A program made the position numbers and the translations under genes. From Desulfomicrobium orale DSM 12838 (GTDB taxonomy: Bacteria; Desulfobacterota; Desulfovibrionia; Desulfovibrionales; Desulfomicrobiaceae): a DNA stretch of 64,000 nucleotides. Under the pieces are notes generated by a model, which saw nothing but the letters and a program-made list of their open reading frames with translations, made no database searches and was not told where the DNA came from. Numbering within the stretch: position 1 is the stretch's first letter; each line of letters begins with the position of its first letter. The stretch lies in assembly GCF_001553625.1 (NCBI RefSeq), contig NZ_CP014230.1, positions 2,480,001-2,544,000 on the forward strand, in the 5' to 3' direction. This document shows positions 27,489 through 35,704 of the stretch, piece by piece.

Positions 27489-27887
27489 ATGAACAACGCT
27501 GCAAGAATATGCCTGTTTTTTGCCTTCATGGCGCTGTCGGGCAATGTTTATGCCGATCAGGACCCAAGCGGCCTGATTGAAGCAAAGGATACAAAAATAC
27601 AATTCACAAGGAATAATGAAAACCTCTATGTGCATATACTTGGAAAATTTTCCAATAAATCACAGTATCCTGTTCATGATATTGTCGTAGAAGCACAGTT
27701 TTTAGATGAGAATGGAGAGCTGATAGATGTCATATCAGAAAGTTTATACTCAGTTGTAGTTCCAGCAGAAAATGAGGCTGCATTCAAAATACAAGATATG
27801 GCAATAAATACAGAGTCCCATTATAAGAATTATAAAATAAATATTCTTTCCGCAGAAGAAGACAAACCTTGTGCTAAAAAAAAATGA
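27489..27887 (+). CDS. Exported small protein, FxLYD-like fold possible
   Basis: A 132-residue protein with a signal peptide (MNNAARICLFFAFMALSGNVYA). The mature domain is beta-rich with NLYVHILGKFSNKSQYPVHDIVVEAQFLDENG, which resembles FxLYD-type domains that sit on bacterial surfaces; this assignment is by pattern only. Codon use is markedly AT-richer than all neighbours (many AAA, AAT, ATA), pointing to recent acquisition. The next gene overlaps its 3' end. Confidence 0.7.
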   Translation: MNNAARICLFFAFMALSGNVYADQDPSGLIEAKDTKIQFTRNNENLYVHILGKFSNKSQYPVHDIVVEAQFLDENGELIDVISESLYSVVVPAENEAAFKIQDMAINTESHYKNYKINILSAEEDKPCAKKK

Positions 27888-28101
27888 TTTTACAGACGAT
27901 CCATGGATAGAAACGCTAATCTCTTGGTTTCCATTCCTGATACTCATTGCGGTATGGGGATTTTTTATAAACAGATCCAGTGGAAAAAAGTCACCTCAAA
28001 AAAAGATTCTTCTTCTGATTGAAGAACAAAATAATCTTTTTGAACAATTGAACACCCATTTGAAGCAGATAGCTGATTCAGTTAAAAACGGGGAAAGATA
28101 A
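27871..28101 (+). CDS. Small membrane protein, 76 residues
   Basis: A GTG at 27871 overlaps the upstream gene by 17 bases. One strong transmembrane helix (WIETLISWFPFLILIAVWGFFI) is followed by a basic, then coiled-coil-like tail (KILLLIEEQNNLFEQLNTHLKQIADSV). The helix resembles the N-terminal span of FtsH but no ATPase follows. It shares the AT-rich composition of the upstream gene, so the two probably arrived together. Function unknown. Confidence 0.6.
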   Translation: MLKKNDFTDDPWIETLISWFPFLILIAVWGFFINRSSGKKSPQKKILLLIEEQNNLFEQLNTHLKQIADSVKNGER

Positions 28102-28352
28102 TATCAATTTCACTACTTCAGTTATGGCAAAGCATACCTTCTGCTCAGAAAAGTAGCTGAATAACTCCACAGTACATTCGGTAAACTCAGCAGGGTGACC
28201 TTGGAGAAAGTAGCCGAAAGCTCCTCCGAGTTTTTTCCTCCATCTCCCAAAACCCCGGCCCGCTTTACAACTCCCGTCCCCTGGCATAGGCAAACCCGGA
28301 TTCCCGCACTGCGGGAAAAACGCCGCATCCGCCGGAAAAGCCAGGAAGATCC

Positions 28353-29654
28353 ATGCGCAGAGACATCGAACATGTGGGCTGGGGCAAACTGAGCTACGAG
28401 ATCAGGGCCATCGTGGCCGTGGCTCAGGACTTACGCAATCTGGGCCTGGAGATTATCTGGGAGAACATCGGCGACCCCATCGAAAAAGGCGAGCAGGTTC
28501 CCGGCTGGATCAAGGACATCATCGCCGGGCTGGCCCAGAACGACAAAAGCTACGGCTACTGCGCCACCCAGGGCGTTCTGGAATCCCGGGAATTCGTGGC
28601 CCGGATGGTCAACCAGCGCGGCAGCTACCAGGTCACCTCCGACGACATCATCTTTTTCAACGGCCTGGGCGACGCCGTGGCCAAGATTTTCGGCTTCCTC
28701 AAGCGCGAGGCGCGGGTCATCGGCCCGTCTCCGGCGTACTCCACCCATTCCTCGGCCGAGGCCGCCCATTCCGGCTACGAGCACCTGACCTACGAACTGG
28801 ACCCGGCCAACGGCTGGATGCCCGATCTGACCGATCTGGAAAACAAGGTCCATTACAACGACTCCATCGCGGGCATTCTGTTCATCAATCCGGACAACCC
28901 CACCGGCGCGGTCTATCCGTGCGAGCTGATCGAAAAAATCGTGGACATCGCCCGCCGCTACAACGTGTTCGTGCTGGCCGACGAGATCTACGCCAACATC
29001 GTTTACAGCGGGCACCCCACATGCAGCCTGTCCGAGGTCATCGGCGAGGTGCCGGGCATGGCCCTGCGCGGCATTTCCAAGGAATATCCCTGGCCAGGCG
29101 GCCGCTGCGGCTGGATCGAGGTGTACAACAAGGACAAGAATCCCGACTTCCGGGCCTATATCAGAAGCCTGCTCAACGCCAAGATGCTCGAAGTCTGTTC
29201 CACCAGCCTGCCCCAGCTTTCCATCCCGCTGGTCATGGGTGATCCCCGCTACCAGGGCCATCTGGAAGAGCGGCGGCGCATGTTCGAACATCGCGCCCAG
29301 GAAGCCTGGGCCGCGTTTCAGGGCATCCCCGGCGTGCAGGTCCTGAAGCCTCAGGGCGCGTTTTACATGTCCGTCATGTTCGAGGATGGAGCCCTGAACA
29401 GCCGCCAGACCCTGGACATTGAAAATCCCACCATCCGCGCCTACGTGGAGGACATGGTCCGGGGCGTGCAGGTGGACAAGCGTTTCGTCTATTATCTGCT
29501 GGGCGCGACCGGCGTCTGTGTGGTGCCCCTGACGGGCTTCTGCTGTAATCGCAAAGGCTTCCGGGTCACTCTTCTGGAAATGAACGACGCCAAACGGCAA
29601 CGCACCTGGAAAACCATTGCCGACGCCATAACCCGCTACCTCGCTTCGGCCTGA
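28353..29654 (+). CDS. Class I/II pyridoxal-phosphate aminotransferase
   Basis: A 433-residue fold-type I aminotransferase. The substrate-binding loop region FINPDNPTGAVYP, the PLP-anchoring Asp-Tyr type segment VLADEIYANI, and the Schiff-base lysine in GISKEYPWPGGRCGW are present. It resembles the alanine/aspartate-type aminotransferases found widely in anaerobes; the true amino donor and acceptor cannot be read from sequence. The 250 bases upstream hold no gene and may contain the promoter for the run of genes that follows. Confidence 0.88.
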   Translation: MRRDIEHVGWGKLSYEIRAIVAVAQDLRNLGLEIIWENIGDPIEKGEQVPGWIKDIIAGLAQNDKSYGYCATQGVLESREFVARMVNQRGSYQVTSDDIIFFNGLGDAVAKIFGFLKREARVIGPSPAYSTHSSAEAAHSGYEHLTYELDPANGWMPDLTDLENKVHYNDSIAGILFINPDNPTGAVYPCELIEKIVDIARRYNVFVLADEIYANIVYSGHPTCSLSEVIGEVPGMALRGISKEYPWPGGRCGWIEVYNKDKNPDFRAYIRSLLNAKMLEVCSTSLPQLSIPLVMGDPRYQGHLEERRRMFEHRAQEAWAAFQGIPGVQVLKPQGAFYMSVMFEDGALNSRQTLDIENPTIRAYVEDMVRGVQVDKRFVYYLLGATGVCVVPLTGFCCNRKGFRVTLLEMNDAKRQRTWKTIADAITRYLASA

Positions 29655-29658
29655 GCGC

Positions 29659-30288
29659 ATGAACGACGCATCCCTCCCCCGCTGGCTTGAATGGGCGCGG
29701 GAAATCCAGGCCCTGTCCCAGACCGGTCTGGCCTACGCCAAAAGCCACTACGACCGGGACATATTCGCCCGGCTGTCCGGTATCGCGGCCGAAATCACGG
29801 CCGAACACACGAACCTGCCGCTGACCGACATCCGCCGGACCTTTTCTCTGGAGCCCGGATACGCCACGCCCAAAGTGGACGTGCGCGCCGCCGTGATCCG
29901 AAACGGCCGCATCCTGCTGGTCCGGGAAAATTCCGACGGGAAATGGGCCATGCCCGGCGGCTGGGCCGATGTGGGCGATTTTCCCGCCGCAGCGGCCGAA
30001 AGGGAAACCCTGGAGGAAAGCGGTTTCGTGGTCCGGGCCGTCAAACTTCTGGGAGTGTTTGACGCCAATCGGGGGACAAAGGCCAACGCCTTTTATCACG
30101 CGGTGAAACTGGTTTTCCTGTGTGATCTGGTTTCCGGCGAAGCCGCGCCCAGCCAGGAGACCCTGGCCGTGGATTTTTTCGATTTCGAAAGCCTGCCCGA
30201 CCTGTCCATGCAGCGCACCAACCCCCGCCATCTGAAGGAAGTGCGGGCCCATCTGAACGATCCGCTGCGGCCGGCGGCCTTTGACTGA
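29659..30288 (+). CDS. Nudix hydrolase with N-terminal helical domain
   Basis: A 209-residue protein. Residues 1-60 form a helical domain seen in ADP-ribose-type Nudix hydrolases (LPRWLEWAREIQALSQTGLAYAKSHYDRDI). The Nudix box is GWADVGDFPAAAAERETLEESGF: the R-E-x-x-E-E-x-G core is intact, but the first glutamate of the consensus is Asp. It begins four bases after the aminotransferase and ends one base before murI. It probably cleaves a nucleoside-diphosphate derivative. Confidence 0.88.
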   Translation: MNDASLPRWLEWAREIQALSQTGLAYAKSHYDRDIFARLSGIAAEITAEHTNLPLTDIRRTFSLEPGYATPKVDVRAAVIRNGRILLVRENSDGKWAMPGGWADVGDFPAAAAERETLEESGFVVRAVKLLGVFDANRGTKANAFYHAVKLVFLCDLVSGEAAPSQETLAVDFFDFESLPDLSMQRTNPRHLKEVRAHLNDPLRPAAFD

Positions 30289-30289
30289 C

Positions 30290-31102
30290 ATGTCCATTCA
30301 CAATCTGCCCATCGGCGTCTTCGATTCCGGCATCGGCGGCCTGACCGTCCTGAAGGCCCTGGCCGAAACCCTGCCCCGCGAAAGTTTTCTCTATCTGGGC
30401 GACACGGCCCGCCTGCCCTACGGCACCAAGAGCGCCAAGTCCGTCACCCGCTACGCCCTGCAAACCACGGCCCTGCTGCACAGGCGCGGAGTGAAGATGC
30501 TGGTCATCGCCTGCAACACGGCCACGGCCGTTTCCCTGGCGGCCTTGCGGGAAGCCTATCCCGGCCTGCCCGTTGTCGGCGTCATCCGGCCCGGAGCCGA
30601 GGCCGCCTGCCGGGCCAGCCGCAATGGCCGCATCGGCGTCATCGGCACGGAGAGCACTGTCAACGGCCGCAGCTACGAGCGTGAAATCCTGCGTATCCGC
30701 CCGGAGGCCAGCGTATTCGCCACGCCCTGCCCCCTGTTCGTGTCCCTGGCCGAGGAGGGATGGTGCGACGGGCCCATCGTCGAGCTGGCGGCCCGGCGCT
30801 ATCTGGAGAGCATGTTCCGGGACACGGGCATCGACACCCTGGTGCTGGGCTGCACCCATTTTCCCGCCCTGTCCGCCACCATCGCCCAGGTGGCCGGGCC
30901 GGACATCCGTCTGGTGGACTCGGCCCGGACCACGGCCCTGTTCGTCCGGGATCTGCTGTCCAGCCAGCGCCTCTGCTCCACGGCCAGCAGGCGCTCCCTG
31001 ACTTTTCTGGCTACGGACGGCGCGGAACGCTTCGCCCGCGTGGGCGGCGTATTCATGGGCGCGCCCATGTCCCCCGCCAATGTGGAGATTGTGGATCTCT
31101 GA
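30290..31102 (+). CDS. murI: Glutamate racemase
   Basis: A 270-residue racemase that makes D-glutamate for peptidoglycan. The two catalytic cysteines are in VIACNTATAVSL and LVLGCTHFPAL, and the N-terminal FDSGIGGLTVLKAL is typical. An in-frame TTG at 30281 exists, but the ATG at 30290 directly after the Nudix stop gives the normal N-terminus. The gene shares TGATG with the next one, indicating coupling. Confidence 0.95.
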   Translation: MSIHNLPIGVFDSGIGGLTVLKALAETLPRESFLYLGDTARLPYGTKSAKSVTRYALQTTALLHRRGVKMLVIACNTATAVSLAALREAYPGLPVVGVIRPGAEAACRASRNGRIGVIGTESTVNGRSYEREILRIRPEASVFATPCPLFVSLAEEGWCDGPIVELAARRYLESMFRDTGIDTLVLGCTHFPALSATIAQVAGPDIRLVDSARTTALFVRDLLSSQRLCSTASRRSLTFLATDGAERFARVGGVFMGAPMSPANVEIVDL

Positions 31103-31557
31103 TGTCCGCCCTTCTGGCCGTGGACGCCGGAGTCCGCACGGGGCTCGCCCTGTTCGACCGGCAAGGACGGCTTGCATGGTGCCGCTCGCACAATCTGGGC
31201 AACATCTCCCGCCTGAAAAAAGCCGCGAGCGGGACCCTTTTCGGGCTGCCGGGACTGGAATACGTGGTAGTGGAAGGCGGCGGACAGACAGCCGGAGTCT
31301 GGGAGTACGCCGCGAAAAAACGCGGCCTGACCTTTCTCCTGATCCAGGCCGATCACTGGCGGCCGGATTTCCTCTTGCCAAGGGAGCGCCAAAGCGGACA
31401 CAAGGCCAAGGCGGCGGCCCGCACCCTGGTGGAGAAAATCATGCGCGCCGAAGGCTGGTCGTCACCCACACCGCCGCGTCATGACGCCGCCGAAGCCGCC
31501 CTGATCGGACTGTGGGCCGTAATACATCTCGGATGGCGGGAGATGCCGCGGCTGTGA
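31102..31557 (+). CDS. Probable RNase H-fold (RuvC-like) protein, 151 residues
   Basis: It starts at the ATG overlapping the murI stop. The N-terminal strand LLAVDAGVRTGLALFD has the acidic residue and glycines of the RNase H/RuvC superfamily; a second acidic site is in EYVVVEGGG and a third in RHDAAEAALIGLWAV. This D..E..D layout matches Holliday-junction-resolvase-like proteins, but no named family is certain. If active it would be a metal-dependent nuclease. It is followed by a GC-rich hairpin repeat. Confidence 0.7.
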   Translation: MSALLAVDAGVRTGLALFDRQGRLAWCRSHNLGNISRLKKAASGTLFGLPGLEYVVVEGGGQTAGVWEYAAKKRGLTFLLIQADHWRPDFLLPRERQSGHKAKAAARTLVEKIMRAEGWSSPTPPRHDAAEAALIGLWAVIHLGWREMPRL

Positions 31558-31570
31558 GGTTTCACAAGCA

Positions 31571-31612
31571 GGGCTCCGCCCCGCACCCCGCCAGGGACAG
31601 GTCCCTGGACCC
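31571..31612 (+). repeat. GC-rich REP-like hairpin repeat, copy 1
   Basis: Fourteen bases after the stop of the RNase H-fold gene lies a repeat with two arms: a GGGCTCCGCCC-type stem and a CCAGGGAC/GTCCCTGG stem with a two-base loop. The same unit with small changes occurs at 52534-52580, also just behind a stop codon and in the same orientation relative to the upstream gene. Confidence 0.8.
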
Positions 31613-31719
31613 TGTTACCGTGGCCGCATCCGGCCCCTCGCAACATATCACGTCCTGAATCTTGATTATGGGGCCGAACCAGTCATAACCTCCAAAGTAA
31701 AATAACCGCGAGAGCATCC

Positions 31720-31914
31720 ATGTTCGCAGAAAATTTCCGCACTACCCTCCGCTGCCGCAAATGCCGGGGGCAGCTTCATGTCCAGCGCGGCTGACGCTCC
31801 GTACATCTGCGCTGCGGGTCCTGCGGCGCTCTTTTTCAACTGAAGGAATACGCGACCACTCTGGACGATCTGCTGGAGGAATATCTGGGCAGCATCCCCT
31901 GCAACCGCATCTGA
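31720..31914 (+). CDS. Dual-CXXC small protein with in-frame TGA, probable selenoprotein
   Basis: ATG at 31720 opens a 65-codon frame interrupted only by TGA at 31792-31794 (codon 25), ending at TGA 31912-31914. The product would be 64 residues: a first CxxC (LRCRKC, residues about 12-15), residue 25 Sec in QRG-U-RSVH, a second CxxC (RCGSC, about 31-34), then an acidic helix (TTLDDLLEEYLG) and a last Cys. A family annotated as dual CXXC motif small (seleno)protein is known to me from sulfate reducers, with Cys or Sec between the CXXC pairs. A 7-bp hairpin follows the TGA at SECIS distance. It ends four bases before the thioesterase ATG. If TGA were a plain stop, the gene would be a remnant. 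Likely a redox or metal-binding protein; role unknown. Confidence 0.8.
31809..31829 (+). promoter_or_regulatory. Candidate bacterial SECIS hairpin
   Basis: Starting 14 bases after the in-frame TGA, a 7-bp stem (GCGCTGC paired with TGCGGCGC-type bases, one G-T wobble) closes a seven-base loop GGGTCCT at 31816-31822. A loop with a G-U step about 25 bases from the UGA is what SelB recognises in bacteria. It lies within coding sequence, as bacterial SECIS elements do. Confidence 0.6.
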
Positions 31915-31918
31915 CGCC

Positions 31919-32398
31919 ATGAAAATCCTCGCTCCCAAACCCGTTTCCGCCAGCCGGGCCACTCTGGCCTGCTTCGTGCAGCCGGAGAACGCCAACCTCA
32001 TGGGCATTGTCCACGGCGGCTTCATCCTGCACCAGATCGACAGCGTGGCCGCCGTGTCGGCCATGCGCCATGTGCGCGGCACCGCCGTGACGGTGTCCAT
32101 CGACAGCATGATCTTCCATCTGCCCGTGCGCATCGGCGAACTGGTTACCTTCATGGCCAGCGTCAATTTTGCCGGCACCACGTCTTTGGAAGTGGGCGTG
32201 CGCGTGGAGGCCGAAAACCTGTTTACCGGCGAGGTCCGGCACACCAATTCCGCGTATCTGACTTTCGTGGCCCTGAATGAGGACGGAAAACCGACCGAAG
32301 TGCCGGAGCTGATTCTCGAAACGGAACTGGACCGCGACCGCAACGCCCGCGCCCGCGCCCGGCGTGAGCTGCGTCTCAAACAGCGCAAGCACTCGTAA
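31919..32398 (+). CDS. Acyl-CoA thioesterase (hotdog fold)
   Basis: A 159-residue hotdog-fold protein with the acyl-CoA hydrolase signature (PENANLMGIVHGGFILHQIDSVAAVSAM; the catalytic-type Asn/Asp and His-Gly-Gly are present) and the SIDSMIFHLPVRIGELVTFMA strand block. The C-terminal 30 residues are highly charged. It hydrolyses acyl-CoA thioesters; chain length is unknown. It follows the putative selenoprotein by four bases. Confidence 0.9.
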   Translation: MKILAPKPVSASRATLACFVQPENANLMGIVHGGFILHQIDSVAAVSAMRHVRGTAVTVSIDSMIFHLPVRIGELVTFMASVNFAGTTSLEVGVRVEAENLFTGEVRHTNSAYLTFVALNEDGKPTEVPELILETELDRDRNARARARRELRLKQRKHS

Positions 32399-32454
32399 CC
32401 TTTTACAGAAAGCGCCGGTACTCCGGCGTCATGTTCAACCCTCATTGAATTTTT

Positions 32455-33708
32455 ATGTCCGTCATCATTCCCCGATCCGAACACCCCATTTCCCGCAAGA
32501 ACATCGACCCCGACGCCCTGAAGGTCATGTACCGTCTGGGCCGCAAGGGCTTTACCGCCTATCTGGTGGGCGGCGGCGTGCGCGACCTCATCCTGGGCCG
32601 TACGCCCAAGGACTTTGACGTCAGCACCAACGCCACGCCGTCGCAGATCAGAAAAATTTTTCAGAACTGCTTCCTGATCGGCCGCCGCTTTCGGCTGGCG
32701 CACATCCATTTCGACGGCAAAATCATCGAAACGGCCACGTTCCGGAGATGTCCGGATCAGGATGAAGACAACGGCGAGCTGTATGTATTCCGGGACAACT
32801 GCTACGGCACCCCGGAGGAAGACGCCCTGCGCCGGGACTTCACCATCAACGGTCTGTTCTACGAGGTGGAACGGTTTTCCATTATCGACCACGTGGGAGG
32901 CCTAAGCGACATCCAGAACCGCCTCATCCGCAGCATCGGCGACCCGAACATCCGCTTCCGGGAAGACCCCGTGCGCATGATCCGGGCCGTACGCTTCGCC
33001 TCTCGGCTGGATTTCCGTATCGAACCCGCCACCTACAACGCCATTTTGCGCCACCACGGAGAAATTCTCAAAGCTTCTCCGCCGCGTGTCTTCGACGAAC
33101 TGCTGAAGCTTTTCGCTTTCGGCGCGGGCGAAAAAGCCTTCCGCCTGCTGTACAAGACCGGTCTGCTGCATGATCTGCTCCCGGAAATCGCCGAATTTCT
33201 GGACCACGATCACGGCCAGGATTCCATTCTGTGGACATGGCTGCGCCTGCTGGACGGTCGCAGCCTGACGGACGAAACCCCGTCGCCCGTGCTGATCTTC
33301 GCTGCCCTGTTCACGGCTCCGGTGCGGCAGGTGGAGGCGCGCTACACGGCCCAGGGACGGCGCGTGGCAAGAGCCGAGCTGCTGAACGACCTGCTCATGC
33401 CGGTATGTGCGCGCATGAGCATGCCCAAATGGATGGCCACGCGCATGATTCAGGTCATGGCCAACCAGACCCGCTTTGAACCGGACAAGCGCAAACGCTT
33501 CTCCAAACGCGGCTTCGCGGCCCAGGACTGTTTTCCCGAAACTCTGGCGCTGTATGAAATGGGGCTTCAAACGGCCGGAGAAGACACGGAGCAGGTGGCG
33601 GCCTGGGACGAATTGCGGCGCGAACTGGAAGATGCCGGGAACGTGCGTGCGGAAGAACACCCCAGACGTCCGCCCCGCAAACGTGCGGCGCGCAAGGCCC
33701 GACAGTGA
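32455..33708 (+). CDS. pcnB: Poly(A) polymerase I-type nucleotidyltransferase
   Basis: A 417-residue class II polymerase-beta-like nucleotidyltransferase. The head has AYLVGGGVRDLILGRTPKDFDVST with the metal-binding Asp pair. The LIGRRFRLAHIHF segment fits the motif that separates poly(A) polymerases from CCA-adding enzymes. RRDFTINGLFYE and EDPVRMIRAVRFASRLDF follow. The C-terminus ends in a basic RNA-binding tail (RRPPRKRAARKARQ). It adds 3' A tails that mark RNA for decay. It overlaps uvrC by four bases (GTGA). Confidence 0.92.
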   Translation: MSVIIPRSEHPISRKNIDPDALKVMYRLGRKGFTAYLVGGGVRDLILGRTPKDFDVSTNATPSQIRKIFQNCFLIGRRFRLAHIHFDGKIIETATFRRCPDQDEDNGELYVFRDNCYGTPEEDALRRDFTINGLFYEVERFSIIDHVGGLSDIQNRLIRSIGDPNIRFREDPVRMIRAVRFASRLDFRIEPATYNAILRHHGEILKASPPRVFDELLKLFAFGAGEKAFRLLYKTGLLHDLLPEIAEFLDHDHGQDSILWTWLRLLDGRSLTDETPSPVLIFAALFTAPVRQVEARYTAQGRRVARAELLNDLLMPVCARMSMPKWMATRMIQVMANQTRFEPDKRKRFSKRGFAAQDCFPETLALYEMGLQTAGEDTEQVAAWDELRRELEDAGNVRAEEHPRRPPRKRAARKARQ

Positions 33709-35585
33709 GCTCCGATCCGCCCGTCAGGGAAACCGCTGAAATCCCGGAAGCGGTCACACCGGACGGAGCTTCGGGGTCGGATCTGCGCCGCCTTCTGCCT
33801 ACTTTTCCCACCTGTCCGGGCGTATATCTGATGAAAAACGCCGCAGGTAAAATCATCTATGTGGGCAAGGCCAAGCATCTGCGCCGCCGTCTGGCCTCGT
33901 ACTTTCGCCGTGAGGACCGCCTGCCGCCGAAGGTCCGGGTCATGATGCCCAAGGTGCGCAAGATCGACTTCCTGTGCACGGCCACGGAAAAGGAAGCTCT
34001 GCTTCTGGAAGCGAGCCTCATCAAGAAACACCGGCCCCGCTACAACATCGTCCTCAGGGACGACAAACAGTACATTCTGTTTTCCCTGTCCAGAACCCAT
34101 CCCTTCCCGGCCCTGCGCCTGACCCGCAAGGTATCGCGGGACGGGTCGGTCTACTTCGGCCCTTTCACCTCGGCCCTGTCCGCCCGGGAAACCAAGCGAG
34201 TCATCGACCGCCTCTTCCCGCTGCGGAAATGCCGGGACACGGTCATGGCCAACCGGGTCCGGCCCTGCCTCCAGTACCATATCGGACGCTGCCTGGGACC
34301 GTGCTGCCTGCCGGTATCCGAGGAGGAATACCGGGCCGTGGCCCGGCAGGTGGAGCTTTTCCTGTCAGGCAAGTCAGCCGAACTGCTGAGCGGCCTGCAT
34401 GCTGAAATGACCGAGGCCGCCGGGCGGCTGGATTTCGAGCAGGCCGCGCGGCTGCGGGACAGCATCAGGGCCCTGCGGGATACGGTGGAGCGGCAGGCCG
34501 CCGTGCTGCCCACCGGACGCGATCTGGACGCCGTGGGCGTTTACGGCCGCGAATCGGGCGTCAGTCTGGGCATTGTCTTCGTACGCCAGGGGCGGATCAT
34601 CGACGGCCAGACCTTCTGGTTCGCCGGGGCCTCCGTGGATACGCCGGAAGAGGAAACGGCCCTGGTCTGCGCCTTTCTCACCCAGTTCTACACCCCGGAG
34701 CGGTTCATTCCGCCCCGTGTGATCACGGCTCTGGGCGTAAGCGATCCGGCTCTGGAAGAAGCCCTCTCGGACATGCGCGGGGGCAGGACCGTGGCAGCCA
34801 AGGCCCGGGGCGAACAGGAACGGCGTCTTGTGGACATCGCCACGGCCAACGCCCGTGCCGACCACGCCCGGCTGGACCGCGACATGGATCTGGCCGGGGC
34901 TCTGGGAATGGACGGTCCCGTCCGCCGCATCGAATGCGTGGACGCCTCGCATATTCAGGGCGAGGGCATGCGCGCGGGCATGGTGGTGTTCGTGGACGGC
35001 CGGGAAGAAAAAAATGCCTACCGCCTCTACACCTTTCCCGAGCTGGAGGGCAGCGGCGACGACTATCTGGCGCTGGCCTCCTTCGCCGCCCGGAGGATGG
35101 CTTCCGGCCCGCCATGGCCGGACCTGCTGCTGGTGGACGGCGGGCGGGGACAGCTCGGCGCCGTGGAGCGGGCCCTGCGTGAGCATGGCGGCGAAGGACT
35201 TTTCGCTCTGGCCGCTCTGGCCAAAGGCGAAACCCGCCGGGCCGGAGAACTGGGAGACGTGGTCTTTCGGCCGGGCCGGAAAAATCCGCTGGCCATTCGC
35301 GGCGGCAGCCCGGAGCTTCTCTTTCTGCAGCATGTCCGGGACACGGCCCACCGCTACGTCATTTCCCGCCTGCGGCGGCACAAGCGCACGGCCCAGCTCA
35401 GTTCGGAGCTGGACCGCCTGCCGGGCATCGGCCCCAAAACGGCCCGTCTGCTGTGGGAGCGCTTCGGAAGTCTGGAAAAAATGCTTGAGGCCAGTGTGGA
35501 CGACCTGGCCGCTCTGCCCGGCTTCGGCCCCAAAAAAGCGGCGGCGGCGCATCAGGCGTTGCGAGGGCTGAGACCGGAAAAATAA
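33705..35585 (+). CDS. uvrC: UvrABC excinuclease subunit C
   Basis: A 626-residue nuclease of nucleotide excision repair. Order: GIY-YIG domain (CPGVYLMKNAAGKIIYVGKAKHLRRRLASYF, about 30-110), cysteine cluster (CLQYHIGRCLGPC), UVR motif binding UvrB (about 222-257), the RNase H-like 5' incision domain (IECVDASHIQGEGMRAGMVVF; LLLVDGGRGQLGA) and two helix-hairpin-helix motifs at the C-terminus (LPGIGPKTARLL, LPGFGPKKAAAA). A GTG start overlaps the pcnB stop. Complete. Confidence 0.96.
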   Translation: MSSDPPVRETAEIPEAVTPDGASGSDLRRLLPTFPTCPGVYLMKNAAGKIIYVGKAKHLRRRLASYFRREDRLPPKVRVMMPKVRKIDFLCTATEKEALLLEASLIKKHRPRYNIVLRDDKQYILFSLSRTHPFPALRLTRKVSRDGSVYFGPFTSALSARETKRVIDRLFPLRKCRDTVMANRVRPCLQYHIGRCLGPCCLPVSEEEYRAVARQVELFLSGKSAELLSGLHAEMTEAAGRLDFEQAARLRDSIRALRDTVERQAAVLPTGRDLDAVGVYGRESGVSLGIVFVRQGRIIDGQTFWFAGASVDTPEEETALVCAFLTQFYTPERFIPPRVITALGVSDPALEEALSDMRGGRTVAAKARGEQERRLVDIATANARADHARLDRDMDLAGALGMDGPVRRIECVDASHIQGEGMRAGMVVFVDGREEKNAYRLYTFPELEGSGDDYLALASFAARRMASGPPWPDLLLVDGGRGQLGAVERALREHGGEGLFALAALAKGETRRAGELGDVVFRPGRKNPLAIRGGSPELLFLQHVRDTAHRYVISRLRRHKRTAQLSSELDRLPGIGPKTARLLWERFGSLEKMLEASVDDLAALPGFGPKKAAAAHQALRGLRPEK

Positions 35586-35704
35586 CGGCCCCGGTAAACA
35601 TTACGTCTTTCAGCGCAAAATCCGGGCGCGAAACCGCATCCGCACGAAAAAAACGTTTCCGGCAAAACTGCAATCCCCTGTAATTCTTTCCACACGAGTC
35701 CAAT

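Noticed and set aside
31720-31914. Reading the TGA-containing gene as a simple pseudogene
   Set aside because: No other damage is present, codon use is normal on both sides of the TGA, and a SECIS-like hairpin follows; a nonsense mutation remains the alternative.
31666-32892. 408-codon minus-strand frame over the selenoprotein and thioesterase genes
   Set aside because: It has no recognisable motif, and the + strand genes explain the sequence with ribosome sites and overlapping stops.
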